Assembly (NCBI RefSeq): GCF_001866665.1
Contig: NZ_MLYO01000025.1
Span: 1 to 64,000 of the forward strand
DNA length: 64,000 nucleotides
Source of the DNA: Streptomyces monashensis
Lineage (GTDB): Bacteria > Actinomycetota > Actinomycetes > Streptomycetales > Streptomycetaceae
Direction: 5' to 3'
Shown here: positions 28,148 to 40,094 of the stretch, piece after piece
Layout of the letters: every line of letters begins with the position of its first letter
Numbering within the stretch: position 1 is the first letter of the stretch
Translations under genes and position numbers: made by a program
The notes under the pieces: model-generated
The model's database searches: none
Seen by the model: only the letters and a program-made list of their open reading frames with translations
Told to the model about the DNA's origin: nothing

Positions 28148-29341
28148 ATGGACAGGAACATGTCCGTCGGGTCCGGGGAGCGGCTGCTGGAGGAACTGGT
28201 CAGAGCAGCCCAGCTGGCATCACCTGCGGAACTGCCCGTGGTCCTGAACCGGTATGCCGAGGCCATGGGTCTGGGCAGGGCTGTTATCTATCTGGTCGAC
28301 ATCCAGCAAAGACTGCTGGTGCCGCTTGTCGAAAGCGAGCCGGAACTGGAGCTCGACACTTCGCTGGCCGGATGGGCCTACCGCACCGACTCTCTCCGAG
28401 TGGAAGAAGGCCCCTCCGGCGGGCTGAACGTATGGCTGCCCCTGGCCGACGGGGCGGAGCGGCTGGGCGTCGTAGAGCTGAACGTGAGCACCCTGGACGG
28501 GCTCAAGCTACGGCGCTGTCGAACGACGGCGCTGCTCCTCGCACTGATCATCACATCCAAGCGCACCTACAGCGACACCATCGCGCAGCGCATGCGTACC
28601 AGGCCGATGCACCTGCCCACGGAGATGGTGAGGGCCTTTCTCCCTCCCCGGTCGATCGGCACCGGGCGGGTCGTTTCGACGGCGGTTCTGGAGCCTGCGT
28701 ACGAACTGGGCGGCGATGCTTTCGACCATGCGTTCACCGAGGACGTTTTGCACGCCACAATCCTTGACGGCATGGGGCACAACCTGGCGTCCGGACTTGC
28801 CACCTCTGTCGCCATGGCAGGCTGCCGTAACGCCCGGCGCAGCGGGGCAGACCTGAACGAACTCGCGGGCACCGTGGACGAGGCGCTGGCGAAGTGGCTT
28901 CCGGAGCAGTTCTGCACGGGTGTCTTCACCCAGTTGCGCATGCCCACCGGTGTGCTGCGCTGGTGCAACTGCGGCCACCCGCCTCCGTTGCTCATCCGTC
29001 GCCACCGCCTGCTCCACAATGCCTTGGAGCGGCCACCTGAGCCTCCTTTGGGTCTGCCCGTCAGTCTCGCCGGGACCGTCCGTCAGGTGCACGAGGTCAG
29101 CCTCGAACCCGGTGACCGAATACTGCTCTACTCAGACGGCGTCGTAGAGTCACGCGATGAGGCGGGCGAAGAGTTCGGCCTGGAACGCTTCACCGACTAC
29201 ATCATCCGGTCGACCGCAGCAGGGCAGAGCGCCCCGGAAGCGCTGCGCCTGCTCATCCACGCCATCCTCGAGCATCGGCACAACAAACTCAGCGACGACG
29301 CCACGATCTTGATGTTCGAGTGGCAGCCCCCTGATCCGTGA
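28148..29341 (+). CDS. SpoIIE/RsbU-type PP2C protein phosphatase
   Basis: This 397-aa protein has an N-terminal GAF-like sensor region (about 15-150) and a C-terminal PPM phosphatase domain with metal-binding motifs LGGDAFDH, DGMGHN, LYSDGVVESR and SDDATIL. Such enzymes dephosphorylate anti-sigma-factor antagonists and so switch stress sigma factors in actinobacteria. ATG 28148 is preferred; the frame is open from TTG 28112. Two truncated relatives lie elsewhere in the element, at 42860-43273 (close) and 51490-51747 (more distant). Confidence 0.88.
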   Translation: MDRNMSVGSGERLLEELVRAAQLASPAELPVVLNRYAEAMGLGRAVIYLVDIQQRLLVPLVESEPELELDTSLAGWAYRTDSLRVEEGPSGGLNVWLPLADGAERLGVVELNVSTLDGLKLRRCRTTALLLALIITSKRTYSDTIAQRMRTRPMHLPTEMVRAFLPPRSIGTGRVVSTAVLEPAYELGGDAFDHAFTEDVLHATILDGMGHNLASGLATSVAMAGCRNARRSGADLNELAGTVDEALAKWLPEQFCTGVFTQLRMPTGVLRWCNCGHPPPLLIRRHRLLHNALERPPEPPLGLPVSLAGTVRQVHEVSLEPGDRILLYSDGVVESRDEAGEEFGLERFTDYIIRSTAAGQSAPEALRLLIHAILEHRHNKLSDDATILMFEWQPPDP

Positions 29342-29400
29342 CCGCAAGAGCCGGAGAGCGCAGCCGTGGCGCCGGCTTTCGTTCTAGGCGCCTCACGGGC

Positions 29401-29793
29401 TCAGTCCGCGAGGTCGACCTTGCCGAACAGGACCGCGTAACTGGAGGGGAGTTGGCTGATGATCTGATTCAGCTCTCCGCCGGTGACAGCGTCGGCAACG
29501 GTGGTCAGGACCGCGCTGGCGTCCCACTGCGCCGTACGCGGCCGGGCATGGGTGCGCTCGGCGACCCGGCGGTAGAACTCTTCGATCCCGAAGCCTCGCG
29601 CCTGCTGCGGCGTGGCATGATCCAGAACTTGTCCCAGCGGGCCGGGCAGCTGGGATGCGAGGTCCTTGACCTCTCCCGGGCTGATCCGTTGGGCCAGTAC
29701 TTCCAGCACGGCGTTGGTGACGTCCGCGGCTTCGTCCTGGTCGTTGTATTCGCCTCGCTCACGCACACGGGCGAGGAATCCGTCGTATTTCAT
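29401..29793 (-). CDS. DUF2267 protein
   Basis: This 130-aa soluble protein has two repeats typical of DUF2267 (MKYDGFLARVRERGEYND, and VTGGELNQIISQLPSSY where relatives read GE-x-x-x-v-x-x-q-LP). Its function is unknown; relatives occur beside universal stress and Hsp20 genes. GGAAGG lies six bases before ATG 29793, which excludes the longer open frame to 29865. Confidence 0.85.
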   Translation of the reverse strand: MKYDGFLARVRERGEYNDQDEAADVTNAVLEVLAQRISPGEVKDLASQLPGPLGQVLDHATPQQARGFGIEEFYRRVAERTHARPRTAQWDASAVLTTVADAVTGGELNQIISQLPSSYAVLFGKVDLAD

Positions 29794-29859
29794 AGCTGCC
29801 TTCCTTCCGCCCCGGTCACCGCTGGTCATGAGGGTCGCCCGGTGCGCTGTCGCGCCGGG

Positions 29860-30014
29860 CGGCAACCGCCCCGACGATCGTCACTTCAAGGCCGTCCAGA
29901 ATCCAGACGGCTCCCAAACCGATGACGATCCGCCAATGGAATCGGGACCACGCAGCCGGTCGGCCGGGCGGGGACCTTGGTCGTGACGACACCGAACTCG
30001 CCAGTGCTGGTCAT
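29860..30014 (-). pseudogene. 5' fragment of an MFS transporter gene
   Basis: ATG 30014 follows GAGGAGG and encodes TSTGEFGVVTTKVPARP, then, after a frameshift, WRIVIGLGAVWILDGLEVTI, the usual first membrane segment of a sugar or metabolite MFS transporter. The rest of the gene is gone; DUF2267 lies where the second segment would be. Confidence 0.6.
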
Positions 30015-30088
30015 GCCACGCCTCCTCGTTCAGGGCCATGGACTGTTACCCGGAAAGGGGCAGAACGGGCTGAAATGGACAGGTCCGC

Positions 30089-30387
30089 ATGGCGTCGTCT
30101 TCTGTGCTGCGCTGCCACCTTCTGGGACACCGTTTTCACTTTCTCCATGAGGGCGACACGATGCTCTGGCACTGGTCGCGCGTGGGGGCGGAGCGGAGGG
30201 AAGCAAGCGATATCCGTCGGCCCAGGACGCCAAGCGTTACGCACGGGCATTCGACCGCGAGGACCAGGCGGACATGGGCCGGCGCGCACCGCTGGGTCTG
30301 CTTCCCCTTCGGCTGCTGCACGCCTGGCGTCTGCGGCACCGAAAGGAAGCCGGTGGGGAGCCGTGTGCCGAGTCTCCGCCGACGTGA
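30089..30387 (+). pseudogene. Small conserved hypothetical gene with one frameshift
   Basis: From ATG 30089 the frame gives LRCHLLGHRFHFLHEGDTML. After a one-base shift near 30195 it continues KRYPSAQDAKRYARAFDRED and DMGRRAPLGLLPLRLLHAW, ending at TGA 30385-30387. Together these match a small protein I recall from streptomycetes. One frameshift separates the halves; a sequencing error cannot be ruled out. Confidence 0.55.
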
Positions 30388-30445
30388 GGGGTGCGACGCG
30401 AGACGTCATCCATGAATCACCCGGGTGTCGAGCGTCGCCGGCCCG

Positions 30446-30479
30446 GCCGCGGTGCCGGACGTGTGTCCGGAACCGCGGC
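30446..30479. terminator. Terminator hairpin after hsp20
   Basis: GCCGCGGTGCCGGAC (30446-30460) and GTCCGGAACCGCGGC (30465-30479) pair with one mismatch around a 4-base loop, ten bases past the hsp20 stop. It probably ends the nine-gene chaperone operon. Confidence 0.75.
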
Positions 30480-30488
30480 GTTCGCGTC

Positions 30489-30986
30489 TCAGCCGCTGCT
30501 CTCGGTGCTTTCACTCGTCTCGCTGATCTCGATGTGCCGGGGCTTTGCGACCTCGGCCTTAGGGACGGTGATGGCGAGCACCCCGTCCGACATCTGCGCA
30601 TTGATCTTTTCGGTGTCGACCTCTCCGGGCAGCCGCAGCCGGTACTCGAAGGCTCCGGTGCGGCGGGTGCTCCGGCGCAGGACGCCTTTGCGTTCCTTCT
30701 CCTTGATCTCTCCGGTGACCACCAACTCCTGGCCGTTGGCTTCGACGTCGATGTCCTTGCTCTTGACGCCGGGGAGTTCGATCTCGACGTGGAAGGCGTC
30801 GTCGGACTCCGTGACATCCGCCAGGGGTGTCCACGCGATTGCGGGCGCCACGCCTCCCACCGTGGATTCGATCAGTCCGCTCATCTCGCCGAGCAGTTGG
30901 TCGAACTGCGTCAGCGGATCGCGTGCCCAGCCAAGGGGCCTGTCCTGCACTGCGCCACCGCGGGGGCGCCGGACGGGCATGGTCAT
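30489..30986 (-). CDS. Small heat-shock protein, Hsp20/alpha-crystallin family
   Basis: This 165-aa ATP-independent holdase binds unfolding proteins and passes them to DnaK and ClpB. The alpha-crystallin domain spans about residues 55-150 (ADVTESDDAFHVEIELPGV, AFEYRLRLPGEVD, DGVLAITVPK). ATG 30986 is favoured because AAGGAGG lies eight bases upstream; ATG 30992 is too close to it. It is the last gene of the operon, 41 bp after the reductase-like gene and just before the terminator. Confidence 0.9.
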   Translation of the reverse strand: MTMPVRRPRGGAVQDRPLGWARDPLTQFDQLLGEMSGLIESTVGGVAPAIAWTPLADVTESDDAFHVEIELPGVKSKDIDVEANGQELVVTGEIKEKERKGVLRRSTRRTGAFEYRLRLPGEVDTEKINAQMSDGVLAITVPKAEVAKPRHIEISETSESTESSG

Positions 30987-31027
30987 CACCATCGCCTCCT
31001 TCTCGTGATCTCCTCGCCCGCTGGGCG

Positions 31028-32809
31028 TCACGCGAGCCAAGCGGACTCCTTCGGACGGGTGTACGGGGAGCTGTCGGTGCCGCCGTGCGCGGCCGTGTGA
31101 CCCAGGTAGCGGTGCACGAAGTGGATGCTCATCGCGCCTTCGCCGACCGCGGAGGCCACACGCTTCACCGAGCCACTGCGGACGTCGCCGGCAGCGAAGA
31201 CGCCAGGCAGGCTGGTCTCCAACGTCAGACAGTCGCGGCCCTGGCTCTGCCACAGTTCGGGAACGGAGCACGCCTGCGCCTCCGCGCCGGTGAGCACGTA
31301 GCCACGCGCGTCGAGGGCGAGCGCGCCGGACAGCCACTCGGTGTGAGGGTCTGCGCCGGTGAAGACGAACAGGGCCCGCACCGCGAGGTGGCGGTGCTCT
31401 CCCGTACGGTGGTCGACCACGGTGACCGCCTCCAGCGCCTTGCCGCCGAGTGCCTCGGTCATCTCGGTGTGCAGCAGTACGCGCACACGCGCGTGGCGCT
31501 CGATCTGATCGATCAGGTAGCGGGACATGTGCGCCTCGAGGCTCGGCCCACGGACGAGCAGATAGACCTGCGGTGCGTACCCGGCCAGGAAGAGCACGGC
31601 CTGACCTGCGGAGTTGCCGCCGCCGACCACCGCCACCGGGTCGGTACGGCACTGCTGGGCCTCGTAGAGGGTCGCCGAGTAGTGGACGCTCGCGCCCTCC
31701 AACGGTTCGATGCCGGGCACATGGAGGCGGCGGTAGCGGGCGCCGGTTGCCAGGACGACGGTACGGGCGGTGATCTCGCTGCCGTCGGCGAACCTGACGG
31801 CGTAGTGGCCGCCCCGCGGTTCTAGCCGGGCCGCCTCCGCCGGGACGCTGATCCGGGCGCCGAACTTGCCCGCCTGGAGCACAGCGCGCTCGGTGAGTTC
31901 GGCGCCGGAGACGCCGGAGGGGAAACCGAAGCAGTTGTCGATGCGGGAGGACGTCCCGGCCTGGCCGCCGGTGGCCATCGCCTCGACCACGGTCGTGCCG
32001 AGGCCCTCCGAGGCGGCGTTCACCGCGGCGGCGAGACCGGCCGGACCGGAGCCGACGATCAGGAGATCGCCGTGGCCGTTGCTCGACGGCAGGGATGGCA
32101 GGCCGATGAACCGGGCCAGTTCGGCGTTGCTCGGATTGCGCAGCAAGGTCGTGTCCCGCCAGATCACCAGCGGCGTCTGCTCCGGACCGACCGCAAAGCG
32201 GCGCAGCAGCGCCTCGGCCTCCTCGTCCGTCTCCAGATCGATCCAGCGGTGCGGCAGCCGGTTGCGGGCGGCGAACTCGCGCAGCCGCCGGGTGTCGGGC
32301 GAATAGCGCGAGCCGATGATGCGGAAACCGGCGCCCTGCCCGACAAGCAGAGCACGGCGGCCCAGGCAGGCGCGCAGCACCACATCACCGAGGATGGAGT
32401 CACGGGTCACCAGGTCACGCAGCTGGTCCATGGACAGGGCGAGAATCTCGCCGGGGTCCCTGACCACGGCGGTGTAGAAGGCCACCTGTCCGTTCAGGAG
32501 GCCGAGTTCGCCGATGAAGCGGCCGGGACCGTGCACGCGTAGCAGGTGTTCATCGGGCGTGCCGTAGCCCTCGACGATGGCGACCGAACCACTGAGGACG
32601 ACGTAAAACGTCTCGCACCGCTCCCCCTCCCGGATCAGCACGTCACCGGCGTCGACCACGTGCCGCCAGCCGTGCTGCGCCAGGCGGGCCATCTGGTCGT
32701 CCGACAGGCGGGGATAGGCGCCGTAGATGTCGGGCGTCTCGAAGGGGACGCTCTCCTCCGCCCCGTCCGGCACAGGCGCTGCGCCGGGCCGCGTCTCGTC
32801 GCCGGGCAT
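31028..32809 (-). CDS. cNMP-binding, thioredoxin-fold and thioredoxin-reductase-like flavoprotein
   Basis: This 593-aa protein has three parts. A cyclic-nucleotide-binding domain (about 30-155, PGRFIGELGLLNGQ) is followed by a glutaredoxin-like segment (about 160-240) and a thioredoxin-reductase-like FAD/NADPH unit (from about 245: GSGPAGLAAAVNAASEG; NADPH site VVGGGNSAGQA; FAAGDVR). The CxxC of true thioredoxin reductases is absent: the region reads MATGGQAGTSSRIDN. It may therefore use another thiol or substrate despite the adjacent thioredoxin gene. ATG 32809 overlaps the zinc-finger gene stop as TGATG; GTG 32812 is possible. Confidence 0.88.
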   Translation of the reverse strand: MPGDETRPGAAPVPDGAEESVPFETPDIYGAYPRLSDDQMARLAQHGWRHVVDAGDVLIREGERCETFYVVLSGSVAIVEGYGTPDEHLLRVHGPGRFIGELGLLNGQVAFYTAVVRDPGEILALSMDQLRDLVTRDSILGDVVLRACLGRRALLVGQGAGFRIIGSRYSPDTRRLREFAARNRLPHRWIDLETDEEAEALLRRFAVGPEQTPLVIWRDTTLLRNPSNAELARFIGLPSLPSSNGHGDLLIVGSGPAGLAAAVNAASEGLGTTVVEAMATGGQAGTSSRIDNCFGFPSGVSGAELTERAVLQAGKFGARISVPAEAARLEPRGGHYAVRFADGSEITARTVVLATGARYRRLHVPGIEPLEGASVHYSATLYEAQQCRTDPVAVVGGGNSAGQAVLFLAGYAPQVYLLVRGPSLEAHMSRYLIDQIERHARVRVLLHTEMTEALGGKALEAVTVVDHRTGEHRHLAVRALFVFTGADPHTEWLSGALALDARGYVLTGAEAQACSVPELWQSQGRDCLTLETSLPGVFAAGDVRSGSVKRVASAVGEGAMSIHFVHRYLGHTAAHGGTDSSPYTRPKESAWLA

Positions 32810-33069
32810 CACACGAACGCCTCATGGACGAAGCACCACCGCCAGTCCTCGCCGGGCTCCAGCGACGCCACGATCGGATGGCCGTCGGCGGCGGCGTGAC
32901 GGCGGGCGTGCCGGTTCGGCGAGGAATCACAGCAGCCGACGTGCCCGCAGGTCAGGCAGAGCCTGAGGTGGACCCAGGGGGAACGCATGGCCAGGCACTC
33001 CTCGCACCCCGGGGCACGCGGGGCGACGGGGCGTACGAGGGCGAGGTGGGGGTCCGTTCGTACGGTCAT
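32809..33069 (-). CDS. UBP-type zinc-finger protein
   Basis: This 86-aa protein is one UBP zinc finger (GCEECLAM, LRLCLTCGHVGCCDSS, HARRHAAADGHPIVASL, WRWCFVHE). In eukaryotes the fold binds ubiquitin C-termini; bacterial versions are often found beside thioredoxin and reductase genes, and their role is unknown. It lies 6 bp after the thioredoxin gene and overlaps the reductase-like gene. Confidence 0.85.
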   Translation of the reverse strand: MTVRTDPHLALVRPVAPRAPGCEECLAMRSPWVHLRLCLTCGHVGCCDSSPNRHARRHAAADGHPIVASLEPGEDWRWCFVHEAFV

Positions 33070-33075
33070 GGCCGA

Positions 33076-33530
33076 TCACCCTTTCCCGGCCGGTGCGCGG
33101 CCCGCGATCGACTGCTCCACCCACCGCCGTAGGGCAGGGGCAGGCGCGGCACCCGACTGCCGGGCGATGGCCTGTCCTTTGTCGAGGACCAGCAGCGTCG
33201 GTACCGCCTGGACCTCGAACCGCCGCGCCAGGCGCGGGTTCTTGTCGATGTCGACCTTGACCAGCTTGATCGTTCCCGCGAGATCGGCGGCGACCTTCTC
33301 CAGCGCGGGGCTCACCATGCGGCAGGGGCCGCACCAGGTGGCCCACAGGTCGACCACGACGGGGACGTCGGCCCGCTCGGCGACCTCGGTGAAGTCGTCG
33401 TCGCCCGCGTCCACCATCCACGGTAGGGGCTGCTTGCAGTGGCCGCACTTGGGGCGGCCCTCCGCGGACACGGGCACCCGGTTGGTCCGCCCGCAGTTCG
33501 GACAACTGACGGTCGTCGCCTGCATCGTGC

Positions 33531-33534
<4 letters not shown>
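33076..33534 (-). CDS. Thioredoxin with N-terminal zinc ribbon (thioredoxin-2 type)
   Basis: This 152-aa protein begins with a zinc ribbon (CPNCGRTN and CGHCKQPLPW), then a thioredoxin domain with active site WATWCGPCR and the cis-Pro motif AVPTLLVL. This is the TrxC layout, a cytoplasmic disulfide reductase associated with oxidative and heat stress. ATG 33534 overlaps the clpB stop by four bases. Confidence 0.93.
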
Positions 33535-36160
<2,626 letters not shown>

Positions 36161-36170
<10 letters not shown>

Positions 36171-36568
36171 GGGGGTGTTTCACTCCTCGTGCCGCGGCCG
36201 CGCAGGGCGGCTTCGAGCAGGCTGATGCGGTCGAGCAGGTCGAGCACCAGGCCGATGGATGCGTAGTTGAGGCAGAGTCCGGTGCGCAGTCGCTGGATAC
36301 GGGCGAGGACCGCCGGGGCCGTGGGGTCGAACACCAGTCGCCCCGCGGAGTCGCGTTCGGCGTCGACCAGGCCGAGGGCGACGAACCGGCGGATCAGATC
36401 GGGGTGGAGGCCCGAGCGACGGGCCACGGTGTCCAGCGAGAGCCTGGGGACAGGCACGAGCGCGTACCGGACCGCCGTTGAGGCGGTGATGTCGGCGCCC
36501 GTTCGTACCGGACGGTCGCCCACGCCGGCCCGGCCGATGCCTGCCGCTCCCGCGGGTCGGTCGTTCAT
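36161..36568 (-). CDS. cbpM: CbpM-like chaperone modulator (MerR-type fold)
   Basis: This 135-aa protein has a MerR-like helix-turn-helix (LDTVARRSGLHPDLIRRFV) followed by a helical segment (LNYASIGLVLDLLDRISLLE). CbpM proteins bind and restrain the CbpA co-chaperone. The position after a DnaJ gene is where canonical actinobacterial operons carry hspR, so a DNA-binding role is a less likely alternative. ATG 36568 overlaps the cbpA stop, and the 3' end overlaps clpB. Confidence 0.8.
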
Positions 36569-37518
36569 CGCGTCCTCCTGGGGTCGAACGAGGAGGTGGC
36601 GGCGAGCTCCTCGAACAGTTCGCGCTCCCGGTCGCCGAGGGCGGGAGGCACCATGACACGGAGTTCGGCGTACAGGTCGCCGTTCGCGCCTCGCGGGTTC
36701 GGCATGCCCTCGCCGCGCAGCCGCAGCCGCCGGCCGCTGGACGAGCCGGCGGGCACCGTGACCTTGGCCGTGCCGCCGCCGGGGGTGGGCACCGGCACGG
36801 TCGCACCCAGGGCCGCCTCCCACGGGGCGACCGGGACCTGTACGTGCACGTCGCGGCCGTCCAGCCGGAACCGGGGGTGGGGCTGGATATGTACCCGCAG
36901 GTACAGGTCGCCCGCGGCGGCGTCACCACTGCCCCGGCCGCCCTCGCCCGATAGCCGGATGCGCTGCCCGTCGGTGACACCTGGTGGCACGTCGACCTCG
37001 TACCGCCGCGGCTGCCCCGTGGGACCGGCGAGCGTGACGGTGCGACGGCCGCCTCGGTACGCCTCCTCGACGGTGAGCGGCAGTTCGGCCTCCTGGTCCG
37101 CTCCGGGGACGCCACCTCGGGCGGCGCCGGCTCCGAACATGGAGCCGAGCAGGTCCTCGATGTCGATGCCCTCCGCTCCGAAGTCGTCGCCGAAGCCGGT
37201 GGTGTACCGGACACGGGGGCCGCCCGCGCCCGCGGTCCTCCGCGCGCGGAAGCCGCCGCCCGCTCCGGCCGCGACCCGTTCGTCGAAGTCCTCGGGGATC
37301 TTGCGGAAGTCCTCGCCGAAGCGGTCGTAACGGGCCCGGGTCTTCGGGTCCGACAGGACGCTGTATGCCTCGTTGAGGTCCTTGAAACGCTCCTCCGCCC
37401 CGGGGTCCTTGTTGACGTCGGGGTGGTACTTGCGGGCGAGCTTGCGATATGCCTGCTGGATCTCGTCCTGGCTCGCGGTCCGCGACACGCCCAGCACCTC
37501 GTAGAAGTCCCGTGCCAT
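36565..37518 (-). CDS. cbpA: CbpA/DnaJ-type co-chaperone
   Basis: This 317-aa J-domain protein has the HPD tripeptide (RKYHPDVNKD), a Gly/Arg-rich linker (about 85-145) and two C-terminal substrate-binding domains. It lacks the four CxxCxGxG zinc repeats, so it is CbpA-like rather than canonical DnaJ. It stimulates DnaK ATPase and delivers clients. It lies 6 bp after grpE and overlaps the cbpM start. Confidence 0.93.
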   Translation of the reverse strand: MARDFYEVLGVSRTASQDEIQQAYRKLARKYHPDVNKDPGAEERFKDLNEAYSVLSDPKTRARYDRFGEDFRKIPEDFDERVAAGAGGGFRARRTAGAGGPRVRYTTGFGDDFGAEGIDIEDLLGSMFGAGAARGGVPGADQEAELPLTVEEAYRGGRRTVTLAGPTGQPRRYEVDVPPGVTDGQRIRLSGEGGRGSGDAAAGDLYLRVHIQPHPRFRLDGRDVHVQVPVAPWEAALGATVPVPTPGGGTAKVTVPAGSSSGRRLRLRGEGMPNPRGANGDLYAELRVMVPPALGDRERELFEELAATSSFDPRRTR

Positions 37519-37524
37519 GACCGG

Positions 37525-38136
37525 TCACTCCCGCTTCGCGACCGTCACGGCGGCGGGCCTGAGCTGCCGCTCGCCGTCCCCGTAGCCGGGGCGCAGCACC
37601 TCGACGACGGTGCCCGGTGGGGCGTCGGGGTCCTGGACGACGCCGACCACCTCGTGCCGGGCCGGGTCGAAGGCGACGCCGGTCTCCGCGTGCCGCGGGT
37701 AGCCGAGCAGTTCGAGGACGTTCACCGCCTGGTCGCGTACGGCCCGGACGCCCTCCACGATCGCACCCGGATCGGCGCCGGCATGGGTCAGGGCGAGCTC
37801 GAGGTTGTCGAGGACGGGCAGGAAGGCGGCCGCCGTGCGGGAACGCTCGACCGTCCGCTCCCGCTCCAGTTCCCTGGCGTGGCGCTTGCGAAGGTTGTCG
37901 AGGTCGGCGAGCGCGCGCCGCCAGCGGTCCTCCAGTTCCTGGATCGCGGTCGTGTACTCGTCCTCGGCAGGCGTGGGGCCGGCGGCGTCGGGTCCCGGTT
38001 CGTCGTTCGCCGCTTCCGGCCGGGGCGACGGGCCCGGTTGCGGCAAATCCCCGCGCGGAGGGCGTACGGCGCCTTCCGGGACCGGTTCGACCGGCTCCGA
38101 CGCGGCCCGGTCGGGTTCCTGGGGGCGGCTGGGCAT
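37525..38136 (-). CDS. grpE: GrpE nucleotide-exchange factor
   Basis: This 203-aa protein has a disordered acidic N-terminus, a long helix (ELEDRWRRALADLDNLRKR) and the beta-rich head with the signature FDPARHEVVGVV. It releases ADP from DnaK. It lies 8 bp downstream of dnaK in the same operon. Confidence 0.94.
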   Translation of the reverse strand: MPSRPQEPDRAASEPVEPVPEGAVRPPRGDLPQPGPSPRPEAANDEPGPDAAGPTPAEDEYTTAIQELEDRWRRALADLDNLRKRHARELERERTVERSRTAAAFLPVLDNLELALTHAGADPGAIVEGVRAVRDQAVNVLELLGYPRHAETGVAFDPARHEVVGVVQDPDAPPGTVVEVLRPGYGDGERQLRPAAVTVAKRE

Positions 38137-38144
38137 GGCGCGCC

Positions 38145-40052
38145 TCAGTCCTTGTCGAACTCGGCATCGATGACGTCTTCGTCACCGCCAGCGCCGCCCG
38201 GGCCACCGGTCGCGCCGCCCCCGGTGGTGTCCTGGCCGGGACCGCCCGTGGCAGCGGCGCCCTGATGGGCCGCCAGCCCGGCGAGCACCTGCTGGAGTTC
38301 GGAGGTCAGGGGCCGCACGCGCTCCGCACCCGCCTCTTCCTTGACCGCCGCCCGGGCGTCGGACACGAGCATCTCGGCGCGTGCCTTCTCGTGCGCGGGC
38401 GCTGCGTCGCCCAGTTCGGCGAGGCGCTTCTCGACCTGGTAGGCGACGGCGTCGAGCTCGTTGCGGGCGTCGACGGCCTCACGGAGTGCCTGGTCCTGGC
38501 CCCGGTTGCGCTCGGCCTCCTGGACCATGCGTTCAACCTCACTGCGGTCGAGGTTGGAGCTCTCGCTGATGGTGATGCCCTGTTCCTTGCCGGTGTCCCG
38601 GTCGCGGGCCTTGACGTTGAGGATGCCGTTGGCGTCGATGTCGAAGGTGACCTCGATCTGTGGTTCGCCCCGCGGCGCCGGGCGGATGTCGGTGAGCTGG
38701 AACCGGCCGAGCACCCGGTTGTCGGCGGCTCGTTCGCGCTCGCCCTGGAGGACGACGATGTCGACGGCGGGCTGGTTGTCCTCGGCGGTGGAGAAGGTCT
38801 CGGCGCGGCGCACGGGGATGGTGGTGTTCCGCTCGATGATCTTCGTCATCACGCCACCGCGCGTCTCGACACCCAGCGACAGGGGTGTGACGTCCAGCAG
38901 CAGGACGTCCTTGACCTCGCCCTTGAGCACCCCGGCCTGGATCGCGGCGCCCAGGGCGACGACCTCATCGGGGTTGACGCTCATGTTGGGTTCCTTGCCG
39001 CCGGTCAGCCGACGCACGAGGGCTTGGACCGCCGGGATACGTGTGGAACCGCCGACGAGGATGACCTCGTCGATGTCGCTCTCGCCGACCTTGGCGTCGG
39101 CCATGGCCTGCTGGACCGGTCCCAGGCACCGCTCCACCAGGTCGCTGGTGATCTGCTCGAACGTGGACCGCATGATCGAGTCGGTGAGATGCTTGGGGCC
39201 CGACGCGTCGGCGGTGATGAACGGCAGGCTCACCTGCGTCTGCGTCACCGAACTGAGCTCGGTCTTGGCCTTCTCCGCCGCCTCGAAGAGGCGTTGCAGC
39301 GCCTGCGGGTCCTTGCGCAGGTCGATGCCGTTCTCCTTCTGGAAGTCGTCCGCGAGGTAATCCACGAGACGCCGGTCGAAGTCGTCGCCGCCCAGGTGGC
39401 TGTCGCCGGCGGTGGAGCGCACCTCCACCACGCCGTCGCCGACGTCGAGGATGCTCACGTCGAAGGTGCCGCCGCCCAGGTCGAAGACGAGGACGGTCTC
39501 GTGCTGCTTCTTGTCCATGCCGTACGCGAGGGCCGCCGCCGTCGGCTCGTTGATGATCCGCAGCACCTCCAGTCCCGCGATCCGTCCGGCGTCCTTGGTG
39601 GCGGTGCGCTGAGCGTCATTGAAGTAGGCGGGCACCGTGATGACCGCCTCCGTGACCCGCTCCCCCAGCTGCTTGGAAGCGTCGTCGGCGAGTTTCCGCA
39701 GCACCTGGGCGCTGATCTCCTCAGGCGCGTACAGCTTGTCGCGCACCTTGAAGCGGGCCGCCCCGCCGTCGCCCTCGACGACGTCGTACGCCACCGCCCT
39801 GGCCTCGTCGGAGATCTCGTCGAAGTGCCGGCCGATGAACCGCTTGGCCGAGTAGATGGTGCCCTTCGGGTTGAGGATCGCCTGGCGCCGGGCCAGCTGG
39901 CCCACCAGGCGCTCGCCAGTATCGGTGAAGGCCACCACGGACGGTGTCGTGCGGTTGCCCTCGCTGTTGGGCACGACGGACGGCTCGCCGCCCTCCCACA
40001 CGGCGATCACCGAGTTGGTGGTGCCCAGGTCGATGCCCACTGCCTTCGCCAT
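38145..40052 (-). CDS. dnaK: DnaK (Hsp70) chaperone
   Basis: This complete 635-aa Hsp70 has phosphate loop motifs (GIDLGTTNSVIAVWE, VFDLGGGTFDVSILDV, ILVGGSTRIPAVQ), the interdomain linker VLLLDVTPLSLGVETRGG, a substrate domain and an acidic Gly-rich tail. GGAGGAG precedes ATG 40052 by six bases. It is the first intact gene of the nine-gene operon and is presumably extra to a housekeeping copy elsewhere, which the window cannot show. No classical HAIR operator (CTTGAGT-N7-ACTCAAG) was seen upstream. Confidence 0.96.
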   Translation of the reverse strand: MAKAVGIDLGTTNSVIAVWEGGEPSVVPNSEGNRTTPSVVAFTDTGERLVGQLARRQAILNPKGTIYSAKRFIGRHFDEISDEARAVAYDVVEGDGGAARFKVRDKLYAPEEISAQVLRKLADDASKQLGERVTEAVITVPAYFNDAQRTATKDAGRIAGLEVLRIINEPTAAALAYGMDKKQHETVLVFDLGGGTFDVSILDVGDGVVEVRSTAGDSHLGGDDFDRRLVDYLADDFQKENGIDLRKDPQALQRLFEAAEKAKTELSSVTQTQVSLPFITADASGPKHLTDSIMRSTFEQITSDLVERCLGPVQQAMADAKVGESDIDEVILVGGSTRIPAVQALVRRLTGGKEPNMSVNPDEVVALGAAIQAGVLKGEVKDVLLLDVTPLSLGVETRGGVMTKIIERNTTIPVRRAETFSTAEDNQPAVDIVVLQGERERAADNRVLGRFQLTDIRPAPRGEPQIEVTFDIDANGILNVKARDRDTGKEQGITISESSNLDRSEVERMVQEAERNRGQDQALREAVDARNELDAVAYQVEKRLAELGDAAPAHEKARAEMLVSDARAAVKEEAGAERVRPLTSELQQVLAGLAAHQGAAATGGPGQDTTGGGATGGPGGAGGDEDVIDAEFDKD

Positions 40053-40094
40053 GAGGAACTCCTCCCGGTCCGGCGCCTGCGCCGACTCCCCGGA

